Notes: generated by a model not told the origin, from the sequence alone. Positions 8,175 through 16,995 are shown, numbered from the stretch's first letter. The stretch: 55,103 nucleotides of DNA from an uncultured Oscillospiraceae bacterium (GCA_959601025.1 CAUGOD010000019.1:1-55103); one strand, 5' to 3'. Numbers and translations are program-made.

Positions 8175-10133
8175 TTGGCTGTAGCAAAGATGAAGCTGGT
8201 GAATATCATCGGCCATATGAATTTTCTGGATCAAGCCCTGATCGCTTGCGGCAAAACCGGCGTTTCCCAGCCGGACGATGCGCTTTCGTTTTTTTCCGAC
8301 ACCCGTGAATTTTCCCCCATTCAGGAAGAAAACCCCTATACCGACCCCCTGAACCGGCTGGAAGCCGCGATATCCCGTGTCGGCGGCGAACCGAACGGAG
8401 TCCGGGCGAACATCAGCCCGTCTATCGACAAAGAGGCTCTTTTCCAGTATGTGGAGCATTTTTCAGCACGGGTGACGGAGCTTACCCGGCAGCGCGGCCT
8501 GCTGTCGGTGCGCGCCGAATCCATCAATAAGGACTGCGAGCAGTTCGAGCACTTCCAGGGGCTGGACATCCGGCTGGACGACATTCTTTCCTGCACGACT
8601 ATCAAGGTACGGTTCGGCCGTCTCCCAAAGGACAGCTACGAAAAGCTGAAGCTCTACAACGCCAACCCTTACGTCCTGTTCTTCCCCGGCGCAAGCGATG
8701 AGGGGTATTACTGGGGCGTGTACTTTGCACCGATCGATCTGGCGCCGGAGGTGGATCGGATTTTTTCCAGCCTGTATTTCGAACGGCTGCGAATTCCGGC
8801 CGCCGTCGGCAAGCCGGACGAAATTGTGGCCTATCTGAAAGAAGACAAGCGGCAGACGGAGGAACAGCTGGCCGCTCTGGACAAACAGATCGCGGACATC
8901 TGGCTGGAGGAACGGGATGACTGCCTGCGGGTGTATTCCCAGCTCCGGCAGCTCAACTATTATTTCAGCGCCCGCCGATTTGCGGCACGGTACAACGATA
9001 AATTTATCCTCACCGGCTGGATTCCCAGCCGGGACGAGAAAAAATTCCGGCTCGCCCTGGACGGGGTAGAGGGCATCGAATACACCATTGAACGGGCGGG
9101 GAACGACAACCACCATACTCCGCCGGTCAAGCTTCGGAACGCCGGCCTCTTCAAGCCTTTTGAATTTTTCGTGGACATGTACGGCCTTCCCCGGTACACC
9201 GAAATCGATCCGACCGCGTTTGTGGCGATCACCTATACCCTGCTGTTCGGCGTAATGTTCGGCGACCTGGGCCAGGGCATTCTGGTGGCGCTGGCCGGCT
9301 GGCTGATGTGGAAGCTGAAAAAGATGCCGATCGGCAAGATTTTGATGCCCTGCGGCATTTCCGCCGCCTTTTTCGGGGTGGTTTACGGCTCGGTTTTCGG
9401 CTTTGAGCATGCGCTTGACCCGCTGTATCATGCGTTGTTCGGGCTGGAGGAAAAGCCGATCGAGGTGATGGATTCCTCTTGGGCCATGCGGATCATCCTG
9501 GCCTCGGTGGTCATCGGACTGGTATTGATCGTCCTGGCCATGTGCCTGAACATCTTCTCCAGCCTACGGCGCGGGGACTACGAAAGCGGGGTCTTCGGCC
9601 CGAACGGCATCGCCGGGCTGGTGTTCTACGCTTCCCTCGTTTTCGGCTTCGGCGCTCAATTGCTGCTGAATGTCAAAATCGTTACCCTTCCCTATGTTCT
9701 GGCGCTGATCGTCCTCCCCCTCATCCTGGTCTTCCTGCGGGAGCCGCTGGGCAAGCTCATGGCCCGCGAGCCGGACTGGAAACCGGAAAGCTGGGGCGGC
9801 TTTATCGTCCAGAATTTCTTCGAAATGTTCGAGCTGATGCTTTCCTACCTTTCCAACACCATGTCCTTCCTCCGGGTCGGCGCGTTCGTGTTGATCCACG
9901 CCGGTATGATGATGGCGGTCTTTACTTTGGCGGAGCTTGCCGGCGGGGTCGCCTATGTGATCATCGTGATCTTCGGCAACGCGCTGGTCATGTGTATGGA
10001 AGCCCTGCTGGTTGCGATCCAGGTGCTCCGTCTCGAATTTTACGAAATGTTCAGCCGGTACTACAACGGCGATGGACGCGCCTTCAAGCCTCTGGACGCG
10101 ACGGCGGGCGACAAGGTGTTTACCGACAAATGA
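8175..10133 (+). CDS. ntpI: V-type ATP synthase subunit I (a-type membrane stator)
   Basis: 652 residues, the usual size. A large N-terminal cytoplasmic half (about 1-340, with coiled-coil stretches near 85-110 and 225-255) holds the peripheral stalk. A membrane half follows with about seven or eight helices, including FGVMFGDLGQG and the conserved SNTMSFLRVGAF segment whose arginine faces the c-ring ion site. It forms the ion half-channels. The start is TTG at 8175, behind AGGAGGTGAT, which matches the 16S anti-SD over 10 bases; this decides the start. A 136-nt gap with a hairpin separates it from subunit K. Confidence 0.93.
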   Translation: MAVAKMKLVNIIGHMNFLDQALIACGKTGVSQPDDALSFFSDTREFSPIQEENPYTDPLNRLEAAISRVGGEPNGVRANISPSIDKEALFQYVEHFSARVTELTRQRGLLSVRAESINKDCEQFEHFQGLDIRLDDILSCTTIKVRFGRLPKDSYEKLKLYNANPYVLFFPGASDEGYYWGVYFAPIDLAPEVDRIFSSLYFERLRIPAAVGKPDEIVAYLKEDKRQTEEQLAALDKQIADIWLEERDDCLRVYSQLRQLNYYFSARRFAARYNDKFILTGWIPSRDEKKFRLALDGVEGIEYTIERAGNDNHHTPPVKLRNAGLFKPFEFFVDMYGLPRYTEIDPTAFVAITYTLLFGVMFGDLGQGILVALAGWLMWKLKKMPIGKILMPCGISAAFFGVVYGSVFGFEHALDPLYHALFGLEEKPIEVMDSSWAMRIILASVVIGLVLIVLAMCLNIFSSLRRGDYESGVFGPNGIAGLVFYASLVFGFGAQLLLNVKIVTLPYVLALIVLPLILVFLREPLGKLMAREPDWKPESWGGFIVQNFFEMFELMLSYLSNTMSFLRVGAFVLIHAGMMMAVFTLAELAGGVAYVIIVIFGNALVMCMEALLVAIQVLRLEFYEMFSRYYNGDGRAFKPLDATAGDKVFTDK

Positions 10134-10189
10134 TTTCAGCGCTTGAAGTACGCGCCAAGCCTCTTCCCCGGGTGTTTTCCAAGTCTCTT

Positions 10190-10209
10190 CGGCGGCAGGA
10201 GCGCCGCCG
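10190..10209 (+). other. GC hairpin upstream of subunit K
   Basis: A 7-bp perfect stem (10190-10196/10203-10209) with a 6-nt loop, about 50 nt before the K gene's TTAGGAGGTAA site. No T tract. It could be an mRNA processing or stability element separating I from K; inferred only. Confidence 0.4.
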
Positions 10210-10269
10210 GAACATAGCAAAAGTCAAATCCCGGCCTGTAGCCGGACGAAATTTAGGAGGTAACCGATT

Positions 10270-10707
10270 ATGTATCTTCTGTATTTACTGATTCCCGCCG
10301 CCCTGCTGGTTTTGTCTGTTGTGATCTCGATCGTTCTGGTTAAACGCGGAACACCGGCGAAAAAAGCGCTGGCTGTCCATTTTCTTTCCGTCGTGGCGAT
10401 CATGGCGCTGACCTGCGTTCTCCCGATAGGGGCGGCCGCTGAGGAAGCTGCCGCGCCGGAAGAATCCACCTCCCAGTCCGAGCAGGCGGCCGACAGTTCC
10501 AAGGGCTTTGCCTACATCGGCGCGGCGCTGGCGGTCGGTCTGGCCGGTATCGGCGGCGGCATCGCGGTAGCGGCCGGTGCGCCGGCGGCAATCGGCGCTA
10601 CGGCGGAAGACCCGAAATCCTTCGGTAAATCCATCATTTTCGTCGCTCTGGGCGAAGGCTTTGGCCTGTATGGCCTCCTCATCGCTATTATGATTCTGAT
10701 CATGTAG
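10270..10707 (+). CDS. ntpK: V-type ATP synthase subunit K (c-ring proteolipid)
   Basis: 145 residues with four hydrophobic segments: about 3-24, 37-56, 82-110 and 120-144. The last two form the c-type hairpin, GLAGIGGGIAVAAGAPAAIGA then VALGEGFGLYG, with the ion-carrying Glu129. The first two segments plus an acidic Ala/Glu/Ser linker (57-78) do not look like a second c hairpin: there is no LPGTQ-like motif as in Enterococcus NtpK. Val100 sits where the Na+-ligand glutamine would be, and Gly-Phe follow Glu129 instead of Ser-Thr. H+ rather than Na+ coupling is a cautious inference. It has the strongest SD in the operon (AGGAGGTAA), fitting high c stoichiometry. Confidence 0.85.
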   Translation: MYLLYLLIPAALLVLSVVISIVLVKRGTPAKKALAVHFLSVVAIMALTCVLPIGAAAEEAAAPEESTSQSEQAADSSKGFAYIGAALAVGLAGIGGGIAVAAGAPAAIGATAEDPKSFGKSIIFVALGEGFGLYGLLIAIMILIM

Positions 10708-10844
10708 ATAGCGCCGCCCACACGAACGCTATACCGGCGTTGCCCGGCGGCGCTATCGAAAATGCTTCCGCATTTTCCCTGATGGAGATCAAATCATAAC
10801 GCCGTCCACACGAATGCTGCGCCGGCGTTTTCCGGCGGCGCTAT
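10708..10844 (+). repeat. Two 49-nt hairpin repeats flanking a TTCC hairpin, between K and F
   Basis: Copy 1 is 10708-10756 and copy 2 is 10796-10844. Both have an 11-bp outer stem (copy 1 perfect) and a 5-bp inner stem. Between them 10758-10777 forms an 8-bp stem closed by TTCC. Two of the differences between copies turn C-G into U-G pairs and keep the fold; one is an A-C mismatch; the rest are in loops. No T tracts follow, so they are not intrinsic terminators. They sit where c-ring expression would need to be uncoupled from downstream genes. Confidence 0.7.
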
Positions 10845-10883
10845 CGATATTGTCATTACTTCCACCCGAAAGCAGGCGAGGAC

Positions 10884-11192
10884 ATGCGTTTTTATCTTAT
10901 CAGCGACAATGTGGACACCCAGGTCGGCATGCGCCTGGCCGGTATTGAGGGAGTCGTAGTCCACGAACAGGACGAAGTCCGGGAGGCGCTGGAAAGCGCC
11001 ATGCAGCGGAAGGACGTCGCCGTCATCCTGATGACCGAGCATCTGGTCAAGCTTTGCCCCGAACTGGTTGACGAGCTGAAGCTGAACCGCTCCCAGCCTC
11101 TGATCGTGGAAATCCCCGACCGCCACGGAAACGGGCGGGCCAAGGATTCCATCACACGGTACGTACGGGAGGCCATTGGAATCAAAATCTGA
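10884..11192 (+). CDS. V-type ATP synthase subunit F (central rotor)
   Basis: 102 residues of the V-ATPase F family. It binds subunit D inside the A3B3 head and is part of the rotating shaft. The start MRFYLISDNVDTQVGMRLAG is characteristic (compare the usual I-G-D-x-D-T-V-x-G-F-R-L-A-G). A Rossmann-like alpha/beta core (about 1-75) includes VAVILMTEHLV, followed by a C-terminal helix region. Symbol left blank because ntpF and ntpG are used inconsistently between species. It follows the hairpin repeats and precedes subunit E by 95 nt. Confidence 0.88.
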   Translation: MRFYLISDNVDTQVGMRLAGIEGVVVHEQDEVREALESAMQRKDVAVILMTEHLVKLCPELVDELKLNRSQPLIVEIPDRHGNGRAKDSITRYVREAIGIKI

Positions 11193-11287
11193 CTTTGTCC
11201 GTACCCATTCCATCCTCCGGTTCCCGGAGGATGAACAGACGGAACTCTTTCTCAGGGCCGCGCGGCCGGAAAGGCGTGATAACCGCT

Positions 11288-11884
11288 ATGGCAAACAGTG
11301 AAGAAAAAATCAGCAAATTCGTGCAGGCCATCACCACCTACGCGGAAGAGCAGCGGGACAAAATCCACCGGGAAATCGAGGATTTCAAATCCCAGCGGCT
11401 GCTCAAGGCAGAGCAGGAGGTGCTGGCCGACGCGTACCGGCTGATTCAAAAGGAAAATTCCAGCATTCGTAGCGAGGGAATCCGGGAGATTTCCCGTCGG
11501 GACCTGGCGGAGCGGAAAAAGCTGCTGGAGCATCGCCGCGGGATCATGGACGAGGTATTCGCCCGTGCGGAGGAAAAAGTCACTGCGTTTACTTCGACCC
11601 CTGCTTATCTGGAATGGATGCAGGAACGGCTGAAGGAAGCGGCCGCCGTTCTCCCTCCCGAAGGCACCGTTTACACGGTTTCCGCACGGGATGAGAAGCT
11701 GATCGACGCGCTTTCTCCCCTCTGCCCGCCCGGCAGCCGGATGGAAACCGCCAACGATATCCGCCTTGGCGGCCTCCGCGGAGAAAACGCCGACGCCGGT
11801 CTGATCGCGGACGATACACTGGACAGCCGGTTACTCCTCCAGCGGGACGAGTTTGTCCGGACCTCGGGCCTCACCGTCGGCTGA
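11288..11884 (+). CDS. ntpE: V-type ATP synthase subunit E (peripheral stalk)
   Basis: 198 residues. A long charged N-terminal helix (about 1-100: ISKFVQAITTYAEEQRDKIH and onward) forms the right-handed coiled coil with the G/H subunit. A globular C-terminal domain (about 105-198) ends with GGLRGENADAGLIADDTLDSRL, the family signature that binds the top of A3B3. Start: ATG at 11288, preceded by AAGGCGTGAT (11271-11280). An in-frame ATG 93 nt upstream gives a non-family extension and is rejected. It is 73 nt before subunit A. Confidence 0.9.
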   Translation: MANSEEKISKFVQAITTYAEEQRDKIHREIEDFKSQRLLKAEQEVLADAYRLIQKENSSIRSEGIREISRRDLAERKKLLEHRRGIMDEVFARAEEKVTAFTSTPAYLEWMQERLKEAAAVLPPEGTVYTVSARDEKLIDALSPLCPPGSRMETANDIRLGGLRGENADAGLIADDTLDSRLLLQRDEFVRTSGLTVG

Positions 11885-11957
11885 CCGGCCGGGAAGCGTC
11901 CCGGTGAAAATCGGACGGCCAGCGGGCCTCCATCAAACAATAACGGAGTGGAAGCGT

Positions 11958-13733
11958 ATGAATCGTATGCGCACAATGGCAAAGGAAAACCGCATTTACG
12001 GAATCAACGGTCCGGTTGTCACCCTGCTGGGCAATACCGGCTTTTCCATGATGGAAATGGTTCTGGTCGGAAGCGACCGGCTGGTAGGCGAGGTCATCGG
12101 CATCAATGACCGGGAAACCACGATCCAGGTTTATGAAAACACCACCGGGCTCCGCCCCGGAGAAATCGTGACCGGCACCGGCGGGCCGCTCTGCGCGACG
12201 CTCGGCCCCGGCATCCTCGACAACATATTCGACGGCATCGAGCGTCCGCTGAAGGCGATTGAAGCGCAGGCCGGCGACTTCATCACCCGCGGGGTGACGG
12301 TCTCCGCCCTGGACGAGGAACGGGAGTGGGACGTGCATGTAACGGTCCAACCCGGGGACCGGCTCCAGCCGGGCGCGGTGTACGCCTCCTGTCCCGAAAC
12401 GCCCATCATCGAGCATCGCTGCATGCTCCCTCCCTCCCTGTCGGGGACGGTGGAGGCAGTGAAGCCGGACGGGAAATACCGGGTGAACGATCCGGTTGTC
12501 ACCCTGAAGGACGATAAAGGCGGGCTGCACGAGCTCACCCTCTGCCAGAAATGGCCGATTCGTACTCCCCGGCCGGTGGGACGGCGGCTATACGCCGACA
12601 CGCCGCTGATCACCGGCCAGCGAGTCATCGACTCGCTGTTCCCGATCGCCAAGGGCGGAACCGCCGCCATTCCAGGCGGATTCGGCACTGGTAAAACCAT
12701 GACCCAGCATCAGCTGGCGAAATGGTGCGACGCGGACATCATTATTTATATTGGCTGCGGCGAACGCGGCAACGAAATGTCCCAGGTGCTGGAGGAATTC
12801 ACCAGCCTGATCGACCCGAAATCCGGCCGGCCGATGACCGACCGCACCGCGCTGATCGCCAATACCTCCAATATGCCGGTGGCAGCCCGCGAAGCCTCCA
12901 TTTACACCGGCATCACTCTGGCGGAATATTACCGCGACATGGGATACCACGTCGCGATCATGGCGGACTCCACCTCCCGCTGGGCGGAGGCTCTCCGTGA
13001 AATCTCCGGCCGGCTGGAGGAAATGCCCGCCGAAGAAGGGTTCCCGGCGTATCTCCCCTCCCGCCTGTCCGAATTCTATGAACGGGCCGGCATGGTGGAG
13101 TCCCTGGGCGGGAAAACCGGCAGCGTCACGATCATCGGCGCCGTCTCTCCGCAGGGCAGCGACTTTTCGGAGCCGGTTACCCAAAACACCAAGCGTTTCA
13201 CCCGCTGCTTCTGGGCGCTGGACAAAGCCCTCGCCTACGCTCGGCATTATCCTGCTATCAACTGGACAACCAGCTACAGCGAATATCTGGGCGACCTGTC
13301 GGCATGGTACGAGAAAAATGTCGGGGAGGATTTTATCGCCTGCCGTTCCCAGATTGCGCTGCTCTTGCAGGAAGAAAACCAGCTGATGGAAATCGTCAAG
13401 CTGATCGGCGCGGATGTGCTGCCCGATGACCAGAAGCTGGTGATCGAGATCGCCCGGGTCATCCGGGTCGGTTTCCTCCAGCAGAACGCCTATCACAAGG
13501 ACGACACCTATGTCCCGCTGGAAAAGCAGCTCAAAATGATGCGGGTCATCCTGCACCTCTACCAGACCGCGCAGGCGCTGGTGGCGCGGGCGGTTCCGCT
13601 GTCTCAGATCACGGCGACCGGACTGTTCGACGAGCTGGTCCGTATTAAGTATGACGTTCCTAACGACCAGCCGGAGCTGCTGGATGGCTATATCCAGAAG
13701 ATTGACGATACCCTTCGGACGCTTGATAAGTAA
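11958..13733 (+). CDS. ntpA: V-type ATP synthase catalytic subunit A
   Basis: 591 residues, the catalytic nucleotide-hydrolysing or synthesising subunit of the A3B3 hexamer. Visible: an N-terminal beta-barrel (about 10-75), the bulge domain that distinguishes A from F-type beta (about 110-200), and Walker A GGFGTGKT (240-247). GCGERGNEM with the catalytic glutamate and the ADSTSRWAEALREISGRLEEMP region come later, then a helical C-terminal domain. The start is ATG at 11958 behind GGAGTGG; ATGs at 11967 and 11976 are alternatives. An upstream in-frame start overlapping subunit E is unlikely. Confidence 0.96.
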   Translation: MNRMRTMAKENRIYGINGPVVTLLGNTGFSMMEMVLVGSDRLVGEVIGINDRETTIQVYENTTGLRPGEIVTGTGGPLCATLGPGILDNIFDGIERPLKAIEAQAGDFITRGVTVSALDEEREWDVHVTVQPGDRLQPGAVYASCPETPIIEHRCMLPPSLSGTVEAVKPDGKYRVNDPVVTLKDDKGGLHELTLCQKWPIRTPRPVGRRLYADTPLITGQRVIDSLFPIAKGGTAAIPGGFGTGKTMTQHQLAKWCDADIIIYIGCGERGNEMSQVLEEFTSLIDPKSGRPMTDRTALIANTSNMPVAAREASIYTGITLAEYYRDMGYHVAIMADSTSRWAEALREISGRLEEMPAEEGFPAYLPSRLSEFYERAGMVESLGGKTGSVTIIGAVSPQGSDFSEPVTQNTKRFTRCFWALDKALAYARHYPAINWTTSYSEYLGDLSAWYEKNVGEDFIACRSQIALLLQEENQLMEIVKLIGADVLPDDQKLVIEIARVIRVGFLQQNAYHKDDTYVPLEKQLKMMRVILHLYQTAQALVARAVPLSQITATGLFDELVRIKYDVPNDQPELLDGYIQKIDDTLRTLDK

Positions 13734-13754
13734 ATTCCGGAAGGATTCCCCAAA

Positions 13755-13799
13755 GGCGGTGAAGCCGCCGGGGCGGCTGGATAGCCGCTCCTCACCGCC
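13755..13799 (+). other. Compound hairpin between subunits A and B
   Basis: Outer 8-bp arms (13755-13762/13792-13799) enclose a 6-bp GGAT-loop hairpin (GCGGCT/AGCCGC). An alternative stem, GGCGG/CCGCC at the 5' side, competes with the outer arms. No T tract. Another intergenic RNA structure of this operon. Confidence 0.4.
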
Positions 13800-13826
13800 C
13801 TGGCGGAGAAACGGAGGCCTGCTTAT

Positions 13827-15236
13827 ATGATTATCGAATATATTGGCGTGAAGGAAATCAACGGATCCCTGATTGTGGTGGACGGGGTGAAGGACGCCTC
13901 CTTCGAGGAGACGGTCACCATCCGACTGGACGACGGCTCCACCCGGGACGGCCGGATCGTCGAGCTGCAGGGCGAGCGTGCGGTAATCCAGGTATTTGAA
14001 GGCGCCAACGGCATTTCATTGGACAACACCCGTACCCGCCTGCTCGGCCACCCGGTTGAGATGTCTCTTTCCCCCGAGCTGCTTGGCCGGATTTTTGACG
14101 GCGCAGGGCGGCCGGCCGACGGTCTGGGGGAGCTTTTCCCTGAAATCCGCCGGGACATCAACGGTGCGGCGATCAACCCGGTTTCCCGGGTGTATCCCCG
14201 GAACTTTATCGAAACCGGCATTTCCTCCATCGACTGCCTGATGACCCTGATCCGCGGTCAGAAGCTGCCGATTTTCTCCGGCTCGGGTATGAAGCACAAC
14301 GAGCTGGCGGCCCAGATTGTCCGTCAGGCCAAAATCTCCGACGAGGAAGGCGGGGACTTTGCCGTCGTTTTCGCCGCCATGGGCGTGACCAATGACGTAG
14401 CCGACTATTTCCGCCGCAGCTTTGAGGAAAGCGGCGTGCTCAGCCGGGTGGCGATGTTTCTTAACCTTTCCAACGACCCGATTATCGAGCGAATCCTCAC
14501 CCCTCGCTGCGCCCTGACCGCGGCGGAATATCTCGCCTTCGATCGGGGGATGCACATTCTGGTCATCATGACCGATATGACCTCCTACGCCGAAGCGCTG
14601 CGGGAGTTCTCCTCCTCCAAAGGGGAGATTCCGGGCCGAAAGGGATATCCCGGCTATCTGTATTCCGACCTCGCCTCCCTGTACGAGCGGGCCGGTATGA
14701 TTAAGGGAAGCCAGGGCTCGGTCACCCAGATTCCGATCCTGACCATGCCGAACGACGATATAACCCATCCGGTGCCCGACCTGACCGGCTATATCACCGA
14801 GGGGCAGATCGTGCTGGACCGGGCGCTGGACACCAGCGGCGTGTACCCGCCGGTCTCCGCTTTGCCTTCCCTCTCCCGTCTGATGAAGGACGGTATCGGC
14901 GAGGGCTTTACCCGGGCGGACCACTCCGCGGTAGCCAACCAGCTGTTCGCCTGCTACGCCCGGGTGCAGGACGCCCGTTCCCTCGCCTCGGTTATCGGCG
15001 AGGAGGAGCTTTCCCCGGGCGATAAAAAGCTGCTGGAATTCGGCAGAATGTTCGACCAATATTATATCAATCAGGGCTTCCACGAAAACCGCACCATCGG
15101 CCAGACGCTGGACCTCGGCTGGCGGCTGCTCTCTACCCTGCCCCGGGAGGAACTGGACCGAATCGATGACAAGCTGCTGGCGGAGCATTACCACCCGGAG
15201 GAAGCGGTGACTCTGGCGCAGTCTCCAATGGAGTAA
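13827..15236 (+). CDS. ntpB: V-type ATP synthase regulatory subunit B
   Basis: 469 residues, the non-catalytic partner of subunit A. It shares the beta-barrel/alpha-beta/helical layout. Walker A is degenerate, as expected: SGSGMKHNELAAQIVRQA at about 152-169, lacking GKT. The conserved MTDMTSYAEALREFSSSKGEIPGRKGYPGYLYSDLA block, containing the arginine-finger side of the interface, is complete. The gene begins 93 nt after A. Na+ or H+ specificity cannot be read from this subunit. Confidence 0.96.
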   Translation: MIIEYIGVKEINGSLIVVDGVKDASFEETVTIRLDDGSTRDGRIVELQGERAVIQVFEGANGISLDNTRTRLLGHPVEMSLSPELLGRIFDGAGRPADGLGELFPEIRRDINGAAINPVSRVYPRNFIETGISSIDCLMTLIRGQKLPIFSGSGMKHNELAAQIVRQAKISDEEGGDFAVVFAAMGVTNDVADYFRRSFEESGVLSRVAMFLNLSNDPIIERILTPRCALTAAEYLAFDRGMHILVIMTDMTSYAEALREFSSSKGEIPGRKGYPGYLYSDLASLYERAGMIKGSQGSVTQIPILTMPNDDITHPVPDLTGYITEGQIVLDRALDTSGVYPPVSALPSLSRLMKDGIGEGFTRADHSAVANQLFACYARVQDARSLASVIGEEELSPGDKKLLEFGRMFDQYYINQGFHENRTIGQTLDLGWRLLSTLPREELDRIDDKLLAEHYHPEEAVTLAQSPME

Positions 15237-15288
15237 AGGCGTTCCCTTTTATAGATAAGCAAATTCCAGGAAAGGACGGTGAAGTCGT

Positions 15289-15930
15289 TTGGCGGAACAG
15301 GTATTTCCTACCAAGGGCAATCTGATCAATGCAAAGAAAACGCTAAACCTTGCCAAGGTCGGCTTTGAGCTGCTGGACCGTAAACGGAATATCATCGTTC
15401 GGGAAATGATGGCGCTGATCGACCGAGCCGAAGCCATCCAATCCCAGATCGATTCCTGTTATGAGCAGGCGTACCTCGCCCTTCAGCAGGCGAACGTAGC
15501 CCACGGCATCTGCAGCGATATCGCCGCGGCGGTGCCGCTGGAGGACGGCCTCACCCTGAAAACCCGCAGTGTCATGGGGGTGGAAATTCCCCTGGTCTCG
15601 CTGGACCCCGAGCCGGTAGAGCTGTCCTACGGTTTCATGTACTCCAGCTCTCTGGTGGATGAGGCGTATATTAAATTCGACCGGGTGAAACGGCTGACCG
15701 CCGAGCTGGCGGAGGTGGAAAACAGCGTTTACCGGCTGGCGACTGCCGTCAACAAGACCCAGAAGCGGGCCAACGCGTTGAAAAACATTATCATCCCGCG
15801 TTATACCTCCACTGTAAAATATATCACCGACTCGCTGGAGGAGAAGGAGCGGGAGGATTTCTCCCGCCTGAAGGTCATCAAGGCGCAGAAAAACGCGGCG
15901 GAAAAGACCGAAAAAAAGACGGAGAATTAA
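15289..15930 (+). CDS. ntpD: V-type ATP synthase subunit D (central rotor shaft)
   Basis: 213 residues forming the long two-helix shaft that rotates inside A3B3. The N-terminal signature TKGNLINAKKTLNLAKVGFELLDRKR (about 6-31) and the C-terminal helix NKTQKRANALKNIIIPRYTSTVKYI (about 158-182) are both present. The start is TTG at 15289, chosen because AAGGACGGTGA (15272-15282) lies 6 nt upstream and the protein begins where family members do. It is the last gene of the operon and is followed by a terminator. Confidence 0.93.
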   Translation: MAEQVFPTKGNLINAKKTLNLAKVGFELLDRKRNIIVREMMALIDRAEAIQSQIDSCYEQAYLALQQANVAHGICSDIAAAVPLEDGLTLKTRSVMGVEIPLVSLDPEPVELSYGFMYSSSLVDEAYIKFDRVKRLTAELAEVENSVYRLATAVNKTQKRANALKNIIIPRYTSTVKYITDSLEEKEREDFSRLKVIKAQKNAAEKTEKKTEN

Positions 15931-15972
15931 AATTTCCAGGAGCTACTAGCTTCGTTCCAAACAATATAGAAA

Positions 15973-16007
15973 CACCCGGCTGAAAATCTCGTCAGCCGGG
16001 TGCTTTT
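15973..16007 (+). terminator. Rho-independent terminator of the V-ATPase operon
   Basis: A perfect 11-bp GC-rich stem (15973-15983/15992-16002), an 8-nt loop, then CTTTT. It lies 42 nt after subunit D. Confidence 0.8.
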
Positions 16008-16036
16008 ACATTTTCTTCTCTTTGAATATCCCTCAA

Positions 16037-16888
16037 TCACAGCCGGCCAAGCCTGGTCAACCGCTGCTCCAGATGCTCAATCGCATCCGCCACTACGCCG
16101 TTGTCGCAGTCGCCGGTGATGAACCGGGCGAACATCTTCACGTCGTCCGGGGCGTTTCCCGCCACGATGGGATAGGCGACGGTTTTCAGCATATCCACGT
16201 CGTTGTAATAGTCCCCGACCGCTACAACATTGGCCGGATCAACGCCGCAGACCTTCACCACCGAACGGACGCCGGTCCCTTTACTGGTGTGGTTCGGCAG
16301 CAGCTCGTAATAGACATCCTCGGTAAACATCCCATACATACCGTGCAGCTCTCCCTCAAGGAAAGCGCGGATTTTCTGCAGCTCCTCATTCTGCCCGCCG
16401 AACAGCACCTTGTTGGCCTCTCCCGGCAGCTCATTCACCGGAATATCCCGCCGATACCTGCCGGTATGCTCCAGCCGGAACAGCCGCTCCACGATCGGGT
16501 CGGCGTTGGCGACGTAAATCCAGGGGCCTGCATAAATCTGGATGCCGATACGCGGAAACGCCGCGTGGACCCGGCGCACGATCTCCGGATAGGAATCGGG
16601 AAGAAAAACCTGGCTGGCGGCCCGGTCGGCCTGAAAATCGTAAACCACCGCCCCGTTGAGGGTCACCACCGGCGAATTCACCCCGGCGGCTTCGGCGATC
16701 AGCTCGGCGGAACGGGGACAACGGCCGGTCGCGATGGTAAAACGACCTCCCCGCGCGGTAAAGCGGCGGATGGCCTCGAGATTCCGTTCCGGAATCGTCT
16801 TTTTCCGATTAAGCAGCGTGCCGTCCAGATCGGACAGCAGCAGGATGCCGTCAAACAAGCGATCGGGGCTGCGTTTCAAAGAATCCAT
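16037..16888 (-). CDS. HAD-superfamily hydrolase, Cof type
   Basis: 283 residues of the Cof/YidA branch (type IIB cap). HAD motif I is LLSDLDGTLL near residue 20, motif II is TIATGR, and motif IV is VVAVGDYYNDVDML near the C-terminus. A long cap domain lies between them. Family members dephosphorylate sugar phosphates, FMN or PLP, with broad specificity; substrate unknown here. SD GGAAAGG precedes the ATG. It ends a minus-strand run and converges on the V-ATPase terminator. Confidence 0.85.
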   Translation of the reverse strand: MDSLKRSPDRLFDGILLLSDLDGTLLNRKKTIPERNLEAIRRFTARGGRFTIATGRCPRSAELIAEAAGVNSPVVTLNGAVVYDFQADRAASQVFLPDSYPEIVRRVHAAFPRIGIQIYAGPWIYVANADPIVERLFRLEHTGRYRRDIPVNELPGEANKVLFGGQNEELQKIRAFLEGELHGMYGMFTEDVYYELLPNHTSKGTGVRSVVKVCGVDPANVVAVGDYYNDVDMLKTVAYPIVAGNAPDDVKMFARFITGDCDNGVVADAIEHLEQRLTRLGRL

Positions 16889-16995
16889 AAATTTTGCCTT
16901 TCCGGCGGCCTTGCATCGCGGAATCGCCGAAATGAAAAGCGCCTGACGTTTATATTTTAAAGAGAACCGTCCAAAAGCGGCCGTCTCCTGTCATC

